Source of the DNA: Anaerocolumna cellulosilytica
GTDB taxonomy: Bacteria; Bacillota; Clostridia; Lachnospirales; Lachnospiraceae
Assembly: GCF_014218335.1 (NCBI RefSeq)
Contig: NZ_AP023367.1
Location: 1,179,501-1,243,500, forward strand
Length of the DNA stretch: 64,000 bases
Direction of reading: 5' to 3'
In this document: piece after piece, positions 19,618-28,116 of the stretch
Layout: every line of letters begins with the position of its first letter
Numbering within the stretch: the stretch's first letter is position 1
The notes under the pieces: generated by a model
Told to the model about the DNA's origin: nothing
Database searches by the model: none
What the model saw: the letters and a program-made list of their open reading frames with translations, nothing else
Translations under genes and position numbers: made by a program

Positions 19618-19944
19618 ATGTTGAAACATAAAAAAGAAATATTCAAATTTTCCGGCAGAAGTCATTCAGTAAAAGGAATTGTATCTGTTATACTGGGAAC
19701 TGCATCATTGCTTTTCTTCATACTGTTAGCTGTTATATCAAGTATATCCCATGGTAATGGAGGTATGGCCATAGGCATATTAGGCATTATCTTATTAGTT
19801 GTATCTATTTCTGGGTTTATACTGGGTATAAAGGCCTGTATAGAAAAGGAAATATATTATACAGCTCCTATTATCGGTATGGTTATGAATGGTCTTTTGT
19901 TTTTGGGGCTATTTTTGTTATATATAGTTGGAATCTTTATGTAG
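19618..19944 (+). CDS. Small three-helix membrane protein, DUF6142/DUF4190-like
   Basis: A 108-residue protein: a basic soluble start (KHKKEIFKFSGRSHSVKG) followed by three hydrophobic helices (about 24-45, 53-75, 82-105), with a loop IKACIEKEIYYTAP between the last two. The layout, a K/R-rich SxxS-KG lead-in then LG-rich helices, is that of short Firmicutes DUFs annotated DUF4190 or DUF6142. It lies 30 bases after the vanZ-like gene with SD AGGAGA, probably in the same transcript. Function unknown. Confidence 0.75.
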   Translation: MLKHKKEIFKFSGRSHSVKGIVSVILGTASLLFFILLAVISSISHGNGGMAIGILGIILLVVSISGFILGIKACIEKEIYYTAPIIGMVMNGLLFLGLFLLYIVGIFM

Positions 19945-20021
19945 TGTTCTGAAAATATGCAGAGAACCTACTTTTACTTGTAAGTGTAAATAGCACTAGT
20001 ACACGCAGATGGGAGTAAAAT

Positions 20022-20093
20022 ATGAAAAGAAAGGATGCCGCAGGCGAAATAACTGCCTTGGCAATAATATCTGGCGGAGATGTTATCGGGTGA
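20022..20093 (+). CDS. Possible leader peptide before the M29-like aminopeptidase
   Basis: ATG 20022 sits six bases after GGGAG and opens 23 codons (MKRKDAAGEITALAIISGGD, then VIG) ending at TGA 20091, eight bases before the GTG start of the next gene. The frame runs across the structured element at 20029-20103, so its translation would unfold that element. The other element copies do not keep this frame, so it may be fortuitous. Confidence 0.35.
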   Translation: MKRKDAAGEITALAIISGGDVIG

Positions 20094-20103
20094 GATTAAA
20101 GTG
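20029..20103 (+). promoter_or_regulatory. Structured leader element, copy D (divergent)
   Basis: GAAAGGA (20029-20035), stem 1 TGCC (20036-20039) with GGCA (20060-20063) enclosing AGGC/GCCT, one spacer base, then stem 2 TAATAT-C (20065-20071) with G-ATGTTA (20079-20085) and a seven-base loop. The GTG start is 15 bases beyond stem 2, matching the other copies. Compared with them, the C-G pairs of stem 2 become T-G and T-A, which preserves pairing. Confidence 0.6.
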
Positions 20104-22173
20104 AGATATACAGAACTTTTTAGAGAAGAAAATGAAGCTGTGAAAGAAAGATTTGAACTATCCATGGAACGTATCGGTGAAATAGCAAAAGAAACTGTCT
20201 TAAAAGCTCCGTTTGAAGAGTATTTTAAGCAGGTTGCAGCTTTTATTTTGAAAATAAATTCACTATGGGAACAGGTTGCAGAAGATAAGCTTAAAACCTT
20301 GACCTTAGAAGAATTGCAGAAGTTAAATAGTGAATTGTATGAAGATATTACAGAAGAAAATTATAAGATAAGTTATGCAAATCCTGCTTATGCAGCAAAG
20401 CAGCTTGGTAAAAAATATGGTAAACTTCTGAGCTTTTTATATACAGAAATCAGAGGGATGATTGTATATGCTTATGAAGCCAGAATATTTGAACTTACCA
20501 TTTATCTTGAACTTTTTATTGAAATCTATAATTATTTCGAAGAAGAAGATGAATATACTTATAAAGATGTTAAGCGTGTTCTGTACGATTTTAACAGTGA
20601 TTATTGTCCTGATTTAGTGGAATACCGAACCAGAGAGCTTGTAGATGCAGAGCTTTCCTTTGTAAAAGATATTATTGCAGAATGGGATTTAACGGATTTA
20701 AGATATCTGTATCAATTCGGTGAGTATATAGGTGAGAATGAACTTGAAATCGCCCGATTCTTAAACAGCTTATCAGAAGAAGAAGTAAAAGCCATGGCGT
20801 TTACGTATACAGACGGCTATAAGAGAGGATTTGAAGCAGCAAGAATTGATTTGAATAAGAAAGCCACTGTTAATATCCGTTATAATCTGGGCTTTGAACG
20901 TATGATTAAGTATGCTGTGGAGTTCTTCAAACAGATGGGTCTTGAACCGGTTATATACCGTGCTGCTGTTTCCAGTATTAATAAAAGACAGCATTTAAAG
21001 ATAGGTTATCATTCCACAGGAGTGAACAAACAATACGATTATGACCATAGATTTGATAACGGACTTTATTTAGACAAAGCCTTTAATGAGCGTAAACTCT
21101 CAGGACTTAAGGCAGCCTATGAAAAATATAAGGATAAAGCCTATACCTATGCAGGACCGGCATTAATTGAGGTATTTGGAGAAGAGAATTTCACACCGGA
21201 AACCAAAGCAGAGGCTGTAAAGCTTGACAAACGCCAACAAAAGCTGTCAGTAGCTTATAATCGGGAAGCAAGCATAATTACCAATGAATATATCAGAGGG
21301 GACGAAACAAGCTTTACTATTATAGCATATCCAATACCTGAAATCGGTGATAATTTTAAAGAAATCTTTGCAGAAACCGTGAAAGTCAATACGTTAGATA
21401 ATGATACTTATAAGGTGATTCAGCAGGCAATTATTGATGAACTGGATAAGGGTGAATACGTTAAAATTATTGGCAGCGGAAAAAATCGTACGGATATAAA
21501 GATTATGCTTTATGAATTAACTGACCCGGCTAAAGAGACAAGTTTTGAAAATTGTACTGCAGATGTAAATATACCGGTAGGTGAAGTGTTTACATCACCA
21601 AAACTGACAGGAACAGAAGGAATTCTACATGTTACCCAGGTATATTTGAATGAATTGGAATACAAGGACTTATGTCTTACTTTTAAGAATGGTATGATAG
21701 AAAGTTATACCTGTAAGAACTTTGATAAGGAAGAGAGTAACAAACAGTTTGTTAAGGAGAATCTGCTGTATAATCAGGAAACTCTGCCCATCGGTGAATT
21801 TGCTATTGGTACAAATACGACAGCGTATGTTATGTCAAGAAAATACCAGATAGGGGATAAACTTCCTATTCTAATTGCAGAAAAAACAGGCCCTCATTTT
21901 GCAGTAGGAGATACCTGCTATAAAATGAGTGAAGAACTGACATTGTTTAATCCTGACGGTAAGCAGATTGTTGCTAAGGACAATGAAGTATCCATTCTAC
22001 GAAAAACAGATATAGACAAAGCCTATTATAACTGTCATACAGACATAACCATTCCTTATGATGAATTAGGTGAAATTACTGTATATAAAAAGGATGGAAG
22101 TACCACTACTATTATAAAAGATGGAAGATTTATACTGCCTGGTACTGAAAAGTTAAATGAAGCTTTTCAATAA
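20101..22173 (+). CDS. M29-like leucyl aminopeptidase with N-terminal extension
   Basis: About 690 residues. The C-terminal half looks like a peptidase M29 (PepS/AmpS) fold. IPVGEVFTSP, ETLPIGEFAIGTN, GPHFAVGDTC and NCHTDITI fall in the order of the metal-binding Glu, Glu, His and His-x-Asp positions of that family. The first 300 or so residues are helical and acidic and not part of the usual M29 core of about 400 residues. I prefer GTG 20101, preceded by GGGTGAG; ATG 20080 in frame has no proper SD. A leader element precedes it. Cytoplasmic peptide turnover is the likely role. Confidence 0.72.
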   Translation: MRYTELFREENEAVKERFELSMERIGEIAKETVLKAPFEEYFKQVAAFILKINSLWEQVAEDKLKTLTLEELQKLNSELYEDITEENYKISYANPAYAAKQLGKKYGKLLSFLYTEIRGMIVYAYEARIFELTIYLELFIEIYNYFEEEDEYTYKDVKRVLYDFNSDYCPDLVEYRTRELVDAELSFVKDIIAEWDLTDLRYLYQFGEYIGENELEIARFLNSLSEEEVKAMAFTYTDGYKRGFEAARIDLNKKATVNIRYNLGFERMIKYAVEFFKQMGLEPVIYRAAVSSINKRQHLKIGYHSTGVNKQYDYDHRFDNGLYLDKAFNERKLSGLKAAYEKYKDKAYTYAGPALIEVFGEENFTPETKAEAVKLDKRQQKLSVAYNREASIITNEYIRGDETSFTIIAYPIPEIGDNFKEIFAETVKVNTLDNDTYKVIQQAIIDELDKGEYVKIIGSGKNRTDIKIMLYELTDPAKETSFENCTADVNIPVGEVFTSPKLTGTEGILHVTQVYLNELEYKDLCLTFKNGMIESYTCKNFDKEESNKQFVKENLLYNQETLPIGEFAIGTNTTAYVMSRKYQIGDKLPILIAEKTGPHFAVGDTCYKMSEELTLFNPDGKQIVAKDNEVSILRKTDIDKAYYNCHTDITIPYDELGEITVYKKDGSTTTIIKDGRFILPGTEKLNEAFQ

Positions 22174-22202
22174 ATAAGAATCCATTAATAAGCTACTGAC
22201 CT

Positions 22203-22259
22203 ATGGTGGTTCGTTTAGAAGCTTGACGAAAGTTCTATTTCCCAAGCTGTATAAACCAT
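22203..22259 (+). promoter_or_regulatory. Hairpin in the purE leader
   Basis: Outer stem ATGGT/ACCAT and inner stem AGCTTG (22220-22225)/CAAGCT (22243-22248) lie 30 bases before purE. There is no T run, so it is not a terminator. It does not match the purine or ZTP riboswitch consensus. Confidence 0.4.
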
Positions 22260-22289
22260 GATATAGATAATGAAAGAGAGGATTGCACA

Positions 22290-22805
22290 ATGGCAGCAAA
22301 AGTAGGTATAGTTATGGGAAGTGATTCAGATCTTCCAATCATGAGTAAGGCAGCGGAAGTACTGGATATTTTAAAGGTAGAGTATGATATTACTGTAATA
22401 TCAGCCCACAGAATGCCGGATGTATTCTTTGATTACGCAAAGTCTGCGGAGGAAAAAGGATATAAGGTAATAATTGCAGGAGCAGGTGGTGCTGCTCATT
22501 TACCAGGTATGTCAGCCGCAATATTCCCTATGCCTGTTATCGGAGTACCAATAATGACTAAGTCCCTTGGAGGGGTTGATTCCCTTTATTCCATCGTACA
22601 GATGCCCGGCGGTATTCCAGTTGCTACGGTGGCAATTAATGGTGCATTAAATGCAGGGCTGTTAGCTGCAAAAATACTTGCAACATCAGACAGTGAATTA
22701 TTAGACCGCATTAAAGCTTATGCCGAAGGCTTGAAAGACAATGTAATGGCGAAGGCTGAAAAGTTGGACAAGCTTGGATATGAAGCTTATTTAAAAGAGA
22801 TGTAG
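22290..22805 (+). CDS. purE: N5-carboxyaminoimidazole ribonucleotide mutase
   Basis: A 171-residue class I PurE: VGIVMGSDSDLPIM at the N-terminus binds the substrate phosphate, SAHRMPD carries the catalytic His, and AGAGGAAHLPGM and GVPIMTK follow. It moves the N5-carboxylate to C4 of the imidazole ring to give CAIR in purine synthesis. SD GAGAGG, ATG 22290. A terminator follows directly, so it is transcribed apart from purMND, which lie 2 kb on; purK is not in the window. Confidence 0.97.
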   Translation: MAAKVGIVMGSDSDLPIMSKAAEVLDILKVEYDITVISAHRMPDVFFDYAKSAEEKGYKVIIAGAGGAAHLPGMSAAIFPMPVIGVPIMTKSLGGVDSLYSIVQMPGGIPVATVAINGALNAGLLAAKILATSDSELLDRIKAYAEGLKDNVMAKAEKLDKLGYEAYLKEM

Positions 22806-22809
22806 TAAC

Positions 22810-22846
22810 AAAAGGGCATTGGAAAATAGATTTCCAATGCCCTTTT
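22810..22846. terminator. Bidirectional terminator between purE and the DUF512 gene
   Basis: AAAAGGGCATTGGAAA/TTTCCAATGCCCTTTT; A and T runs flank the stem, so it can serve both converging genes. Confidence 0.92.
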
Positions 22847-22906
22847 GCAGTTATCTGTAATTGCTACAATGGTATAGAGATTTCAAGATGCATTTAACTA
22901 TAACAA

Positions 22907-24322
22907 CTATTCTTCATAAGCTTTGATGTATACAAAATTTTCATTATTCCTATTCATTTTGTAATCTATGTTTAATATGGAATGAAGAAATTCTTGACCA
23001 CCAGATTCTATTGGTACGACTTTAACATTAAGTGCGCTCTCCACATCATCCGCAGTGGTATCATCTAGAAATACCATTTCACCCATTCTTAACATAGTGG
23101 ATGGAATAAGAAGGCTGTCTCCTAAATCTACACCATTATCCTTTAGCTCTTTTAGCTGCTTAATCAAATCCTGACCTGTAATCAACCCTGCTACGGTTAT
23201 GGTTTCACCAAAGAAATCATTCCTTATACACACGACTCGTATCTTTACATTTGGGAATGCACTCATAATCGCTTCAGAAAAAGACACAATAGTTTTATAT
23301 GCAAGCTTACCTGTAGCAATTGTAATATCTCTCTGAACAGATGATTGTAAAGCCTTGTATTCACCCGAACCTGTCATGTGACTTAGTGTTTCCTGGAATT
23401 CGTTGTTAAAAAGCCTCATCATACCCACACCGTTTTCCAATTGGATGTAACCGTCATAACGTTCCTCTTCAGGAAATTCACGTTCAGCCGTAATATAAAA
23501 CTCATCACTTGCATGAATGAAATGAAGTCCGAAATCTTCATAAAATTTTTTTTGATAATGCTCAACTAAATCAATGATACCTGCGGCTTCCTGCTTATTA
23601 AATAACTCAAGTGGATATAAGCCCTTGCGGTATTTTGTAATGCCTGCTGGAACGATAGAAACACTTCTCATAAAGGGGAGGTATTTAGAAAGGTCATTAA
23701 TAGACCTTTCAAGTTCGGGGCCATCATTAACGTTTTTACATAAAACAATTTGACCATTCATTTCAATATGGTTCTCATATAGTTTATCAAGACTTTGTAA
23801 AGCTTGTCCTGCAAAACGGTTATTTAACATTTTGCAGCGCAGGTCGGGATTGGTAGTCTGAACAGATATATTAATTGGTGCAAGATTAAAACGGATTATC
23901 CTGTTGATATCCTTGTCAGACATATTAGTCAAAGTAATGTAGTTACCTTGAAGAAAGGATAGCCTAGAGTCATCATCCTTAAAATATAGTGTTTCACGCA
24001 TCCCTTCCGGCATCTGGTCAATGAAACAAAACATACATTTATTATGACAGGAACGATAATCACTCATAAGCCCATTGTCAAAATCAATTCCTAAATCTTC
24101 ATCCATCTCTTTGTCTATTTCAAGAATCCATTCTTCACCGTTACTTTTTTTAATAAGAATTTCGATGTATTCTTCTTTGATGAGATATTGATAATCAAAT
24201 ACATCATCTATTTTTTCATCATTTACGGCAAGAAGATAATCACCGGGTTCTATACCCATTTCTTCACCGATTGAGTCAGGCATTACCGTTTTTATAAGAT
24301 GCCCTTCGTATTTCTTACTCAT
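22907..24322 (-). CDS. DUF512 family radical SAM protein with N-terminal PDZ-like domain
   Basis: About 471 residues. A PDZ-like domain (HLIKTVMPDSIGEEMGIEPGDYLLAVND) spans about 1-75. A radical-SAM core with CHNKCMFCFIDQMP (CxxxCxxC, about residue 95-105) follows, and the C-terminal DUF512 domain ends with IPSTMLR and GGQEFLHS stretches. The family is conserved in clostridia and cyanobacteria; its reaction is unknown. ATG 24322 follows TTGGAG by seven bases; the in-frame TTG upstream is inside that SD. It is transcribed alone, against the purine genes. Confidence 0.93.
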   Translation of the reverse strand: MSKKYEGHLIKTVMPDSIGEEMGIEPGDYLLAVNDEKIDDVFDYQYLIKEEYIEILIKKSNGEEWILEIDKEMDEDLGIDFDNGLMSDYRSCHNKCMFCFIDQMPEGMRETLYFKDDDSRLSFLQGNYITLTNMSDKDINRIIRFNLAPINISVQTTNPDLRCKMLNNRFAGQALQSLDKLYENHIEMNGQIVLCKNVNDGPELERSINDLSKYLPFMRSVSIVPAGITKYRKGLYPLELFNKQEAAGIIDLVEHYQKKFYEDFGLHFIHASDEFYITAEREFPEEERYDGYIQLENGVGMMRLFNNEFQETLSHMTGSGEYKALQSSVQRDITIATGKLAYKTIVSFSEAIMSAFPNVKIRVVCIRNDFFGETITVAGLITGQDLIKQLKELKDNGVDLGDSLLIPSTMLRMGEMVFLDDTTADDVESALNVKVVPIESGGQEFLHSILNIDYKMNRNNENFVYIKAYEE

Positions 24323-24823
24323 TTTAAACTCCAATCTGTGTGCTTAAGCACACGTATAAATCAAGATGTTGAAAAAAGCTTTTATTTTTCAACCTTACAC
24401 TCATACCTTTCTATTTATAGTATAATTACTCTTATCTTTGTAGTTCTATCATTTATAATCTATTCAATTTATATGATATAGAGTAATTAATACGGGAGTT
24501 ACTAATAATTGCCACATTCAGGAAGCTGTTTCTATCTACTAAATATTTTCTAATAACATGACATATTATACAAATATACTATATAATTGTAAATAATAAA
24601 ATGTAATCTTTTATATTTGCAGTAGTTTTTGGACTATCCTGTATCAATGCCAATTACTTATATAAAAAACTTATAGGTACTAAAGTCTTATTAATCTCCC
24701 TTATAAACACCATAAGAAAATAATAAAACTAAAAATAAGACAAAAGCAAGTGTATTATGATAAAATAAATAGTATATAAATTGCTGATTTTACAAGGTTA
24801 ATTTTAATCAAGGAGGACTTACC
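24323..24823. other. AT-rich intergenic region between divergent DUF512 and purM
   Basis: About 500 bases, very AT-rich, without a credible gene. It must hold both promoters. ACTAATAATT and many TATAAT-like words are present, but no -35/-10 pair stands out. I looked for a purine riboswitch and for PurR boxes before purM and see neither. SD AAGGAGG precedes ATG 24824. Confidence 0.5.
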
Positions 24824-25849
24824 ATGGATTACAAAAAGGCTGGGGTGGACATAGAAGCCGGATACAAAGCAGTGGAGTTGATGAAGGAACATATTAAAGG
24901 TACAATGCGAAGCGAGGTATTATCAGGAATCGGAGGATTTTCTGGTGCTTTTTCCTTAGAAAGCTTTAAACATATGGAAAAGCCTACCTTGGTATCTGGT
25001 ACTGACGGCGTTGGAACCAAATTAAAACTGGCTTTTATTATGGACAAACATGATACCATTGGTATTGATTGTGTTGCCATGTGTGTTAATGATATTGCCT
25101 GTGCCGGCGGTGAGCCTTTATTCTTTTTAGATTATATAGCCTGTGGTAAAAATGAGCCAGAGAAGATAGCAACCATAGTCAGTGGTGTAGCAGAAGGCTG
25201 TAAAATGGCAGGTGCAGCACTAATCGGTGGAGAAACAGCAGAAATGCCTGGTTTTTATCCCGAAGAGGAATATGATTTGGCAGGTTTTGCGGTGGGTATT
25301 GTTGACCAGAAGCACTTGATAGATGGCAGCAGTTTAAAAGCAGGAGATGTGATTATAGGTATTGCCTCCTCTGGTATTCACAGTAACGGCTATTCATTGG
25401 TAAGGAAGGTATTTAAGATGAATACCAGCTTTTTAGGAACTTATTATGAAGCTTTAGGTGCATCGCTTGGAGAAACGTTATTAACCCCAACAAAAATATA
25501 TGTAAATGCACTAAAAGCACTTAAGAATGGAAATATTTCTGTAAAAGCCTGCTCTCATATCACAGGCGGCGGCTTCTATGAAAATATACCCCGGATGTTA
25601 GGAGAAGGGATGCATGCTGTGATTCAAAAAAACAGTTATGTAATACCTCCGATTTTTAATATGCTGGCTACAGATGGCTCCATTGAAGAAAAGGTTATGT
25701 ATAATACCTATAATATGGGAATCGGAATGATGGTTGCAGTAGATAAAGAGCAGGTTGACACAGCTCTAAATCTCCTTTTGTCAGCAGGAGAAACCGCATA
25801 CGTTATAGGAGAAATCAAAGCAGGTGAAAAAGGAGTAACCCTATGCTAA
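24824..25849 (+). CDS. purM: Phosphoribosylformylglycinamidine cyclo-ligase (AIR synthetase)
   Basis: A 341-residue Pur[21 protein letters not shown] at the start, [32 protein letters not shown] (metal and nucleotide site), and [17 protein letters not shown]. It converts FGAM to AIR with ATP. It is the first gene of a compact purMND operon and overlaps purN by seven bases. Confidence 0.98.
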   Translation: MDYKKAGVDIEAGYKAVELMKEHIKGTMRSEVLSGIGGFSGAFSLESFKHMEKPTLVSGTDGVGTKLKLAFIMDKHDTIGIDCVAMCVNDIACAGGEPLFFLDYIACGKNEPEKIATIVSGVAEGCKMAGAALIGGETAEMPGFYPEEEYDLAGFAVGIVDQKHLIDGSSLKAGDVIIGIASSGIHSNGYSLVRKVFKMNTSFLGTYYEALGASLGETLLTPTKIYVNALKALKNGNISVKACSHITGGGFYENIPRMLGEGMHAVIQKNSYVIPPIFNMLATDGSIEEKVMYNTYNMGIGMMVAVDKEQVDTALNLLLSAGETAYVIGEIKAGEKGVTLC

Positions 25850-26469
25850 AGCTGGGTGTTTTAGTGTCCGGAGGAGGAACTAACTTTCAGGCTATCCTTG
25901 ATAGGCTTTCAGACGGTGCAATTACAAATACAGAGGTTGCTGTGGTAATCAGCAGTAAAAAAGATGTCTATGCAATCGAACGTGCAAAGAAACACAAGAT
26001 TCCATCCGTGGTGCTTACCCCTAAGGATTTTAAGGATAGAAGTGAGTTTCACCAGACACTTTTAAGTACAGTAAATGAATACCAAGTAGACTTAATTGTA
26101 CTTGCAGGTTATCTGGTAATTCTTCCGGAAATTCTTATAAAAGAATACCGGAATCGGATTATTAATATTCACCCCTCCTTAATTCCTGCTTTTTGCGGAG
26201 CCGGCTTTTATGGACTGAAAGTTCATGAAGCTGTACTAAAAAGAGGAGTAAAGCTAACTGGTGCCACGGTACATTTTGTAGACGAAGGTACGGATACCGG
26301 ACCCATACTTTTGCAAAAGGCAGTAGAAGTGAAAGCCGGTGATACACCGGAATTATTGCAGCAGAGGGTAATGGAAGAGGCGGAATGGAGCCTTTTACCA
26401 AAGGCCATAGATTTGATTGCAAATGGTAAGGTTAGAGTTGAAAATAATCGTAGTATCATAGAAGAATAA
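25843..26469 (+). CDS. purN: Phosphoribosylglycinamide formyltransferase
   Basis: A 208-residue GART/Pur[15 protein letters not shown] at the N-terminus, the catalytic [13 protein letters not shown] with Asn and His, and [14 protein letters not shown] carrying the catalytic Asp. It formylates GAR with 10-formyl-THF. It starts inside purM and ends 28 bases before purD. Confidence 0.98.
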   Translation: MLKLGVLVSGGGTNFQAILDRLSDGAITNTEVAVVISSKKDVYAIERAKKHKIPSVVLTPKDFKDRSEFHQTLLSTVNEYQVDLIVLAGYLVILPEILIKEYRNRIINIHPSLIPAFCGAGFYGLKVHEAVLKRGVKLTGATVHFVDEGTDTGPILLQKAVEVKAGDTPELLQQRVMEEAEWSLLPKAIDLIANGKVRVENNRSIIEE

Positions 26470-26497
26470 GTCTGAAGGAAAGGGCAGGGGTATTTGT

Positions 26498-27769
26498 ATG
26501 AGAGTCTTAATCATAGGAGGCGGCGGAAGAGAACATGCTATAGCCGCTAAAGTGGCACAAAGCAGCAGAGTTAAGGAAATCTTTTGTGCACCTGGCAATG
26601 CCGGAATTAATAAATATGCAAATTGTGTAGATATCGGGGTAATGGAATTTCAAAAACTGGCTGAATTTGCAGAAAAGAAGCAGATTGACTTGACCATCGT
26701 AGGACCGGATGACCCATTGGTGGCAGGTATTGTTGATATATTTGAAGCTAAGAATCTCAAAGTATTTGGACCCAGGAAAAAGGCAGCGATATTAGAAGGT
26801 TCCAAAGCTTTTTCAAAAGATATTATGAAAAAATATAATATACCTACGGCTGCCTATGAAACCTTTGACTCACCGGAGGAAGCTGTCGCATATCTTTCTG
26901 AATGTGCCTATCCTATTGTTTTAAAAGCAGATGGATTGGCTCTTGGAAAAGGTGTACTTATATGTAATACCTATGAAGAAGCAAAAGCTGGAGTAAGAAC
27001 TATAATGTTAGACAAACAGTTTGGTTCTGCCGGAGATAAGTTAGTAATTGAGGAATTTATGAGAGGGCGTGAAGTATCCGTATTAGCGTTTTGTGATGGC
27101 ACGGACATAGCTGTGATGACCAGTGCCCAGGACCATAAGCGTGCGAAGGATGGAGATCAGGGATTAAATACAGGTGGTATGGGAACCTTTTCGCCCAGTC
27201 CTTTTTATACAGAAGAAGTACATGCATTTTGTTTGGAGCAGCTATACAAACCAACTATGAAAGCAATGCAGGCAGAAGGAAGAGACTTTACCGGAATATT
27301 ATTTTTTGGATTAATGTTAACCGAAAAAGGCCCCAAGGTTTTAGAATATAATGCGAGATTTGGAGATCCGGAAACACAGGTAGTACTTCCACGAATGAAA
27401 AACGATATTATCGATGTAATGGAAGCTTGTATAGAGGGAAGACTAAAAGAGATAACCCTGGAATTTGAAGATAATGCGGCTGTGTGTGTTATTTTGGCAT
27501 CAGCAGGTTATCCGGAACATTATGAAAAAGGTTATCTTATTAATGGGTTGGATAGGATAAAGACGGAAGATGGCTGCTACGCCTTCCATGCGGGCACGAA
27601 GCAGACAGAGGAAGGAATCGTAACGAATGGAGGCAGAGTTCTTGGAATTACTGCAACCGGCAGTAACCTAAAGGAAGCCAGAAAGAAAGCCTATGAAGCT
27701 GTTTCGTTAATAGATTATAAGAATAAATACATGAGAAATGATATCGGCAAAGCGATAGATGAAGCTTAG
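26498..27769 (+). CDS. purD: Phosphoribosylamine--glycine ligase (GAR synthetase)
   Basis: A 423-residue ATP-grasp ligase. The N-terminal domain begins MRVLIIGGGGREHAIA and includes CAPGNAGI; the ATP-grasp portion contains KADGLALGKGV, VIEEFMRGREVSV, SAQDHKRAKDGDQGLNTGGMG, and the metal-binding EYNARFGDPETQ. It joins glycine to phosphoribosylamine. It is the last gene of purMND, with a strong terminator after it. Confidence 0.98.
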   Translation: MRVLIIGGGGREHAIAAKVAQSSRVKEIFCAPGNAGINKYANCVDIGVMEFQKLAEFAEKKQIDLTIVGPDDPLVAGIVDIFEAKNLKVFGPRKKAAILEGSKAFSKDIMKKYNIPTAAYETFDSPEEAVAYLSECAYPIVLKADGLALGKGVLICNTYEEAKAGVRTIMLDKQFGSAGDKLVIEEFMRGREVSVLAFCDGTDIAVMTSAQDHKRAKDGDQGLNTGGMGTFSPSPFYTEEVHAFCLEQLYKPTMKAMQAEGRDFTGILFFGLMLTEKGPKVLEYNARFGDPETQVVLPRMKNDIIDVMEACIEGRLKEITLEFEDNAAVCVILASAGYPEHYEKGYLINGLDRIKTEDGCYAFHAGTKQTEEGIVTNGGRVLGITATGSNLKEARKKAYEAVSLIDYKNKYMRNDIGKAIDEA

Positions 27770-27792
27770 ACTTCAATAACTTTGGAATATGG

Positions 27793-27840
27793 AAATAAGG
27801 AGTACTTTTGGCAAGGCATGTCCAAAGTACTCCTTATTTT
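27793..27840 (+). terminator. Terminator of purMND
   Basis: AAATAAGGAGTACTTT and AAAGTACTCCTTATTTT form a 16-pair stem around a loop of about 15 bases. Confidence 0.92.
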
Positions 27841-28116
27841 GGAATGAAATCATTATTTATATTACTTAATTACTCCATACAATTCCAATATTAACAATAC
27901 TATCTGATAGACTACTATTTTTAGGGAAAAAATTTCATAAGATACCTCCGATGTCACAGAAGTGCCATATGTATTATGTAGGATTATGTAAAAATACAAA
28001 TATTTTCATGAAGATAAATATTCAGAAACTAAAATAAAGATTCATAAGACCAAGAAAAAAGGCAACAGGATATACTTATACCCACGCGTTGGGTTTCGTT
28101 TAGGAGGAAATACGGA
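27841..28116. other. AT-rich gap with a small hairpin before the SH3/glucosaminidase gene
   Basis: No gene. ACCCA/TGGGT (about 28081-28096) makes a five-pair hairpin just upstream of SD TAGGAGG. AAGGCAAC near 28058 recalls the opening of a c-di-GMP-I riboswitch, but the remaining conserved parts are missing. Confidence 0.4.

Noticed and set aside
24323-24823. Purine riboswitch or ZTP riboswitch before purM
   Set aside because: None of the conserved loop or core words of either class is present in the AT-rich gap.
28040-28116. c-di-GMP-I riboswitch before the SH3/glucosaminidase gene
   Set aside because: Only an AAGGCAAC-like word and a short hairpin are seen; the GACGCAAAGC part and tetraloop receptor are missing.
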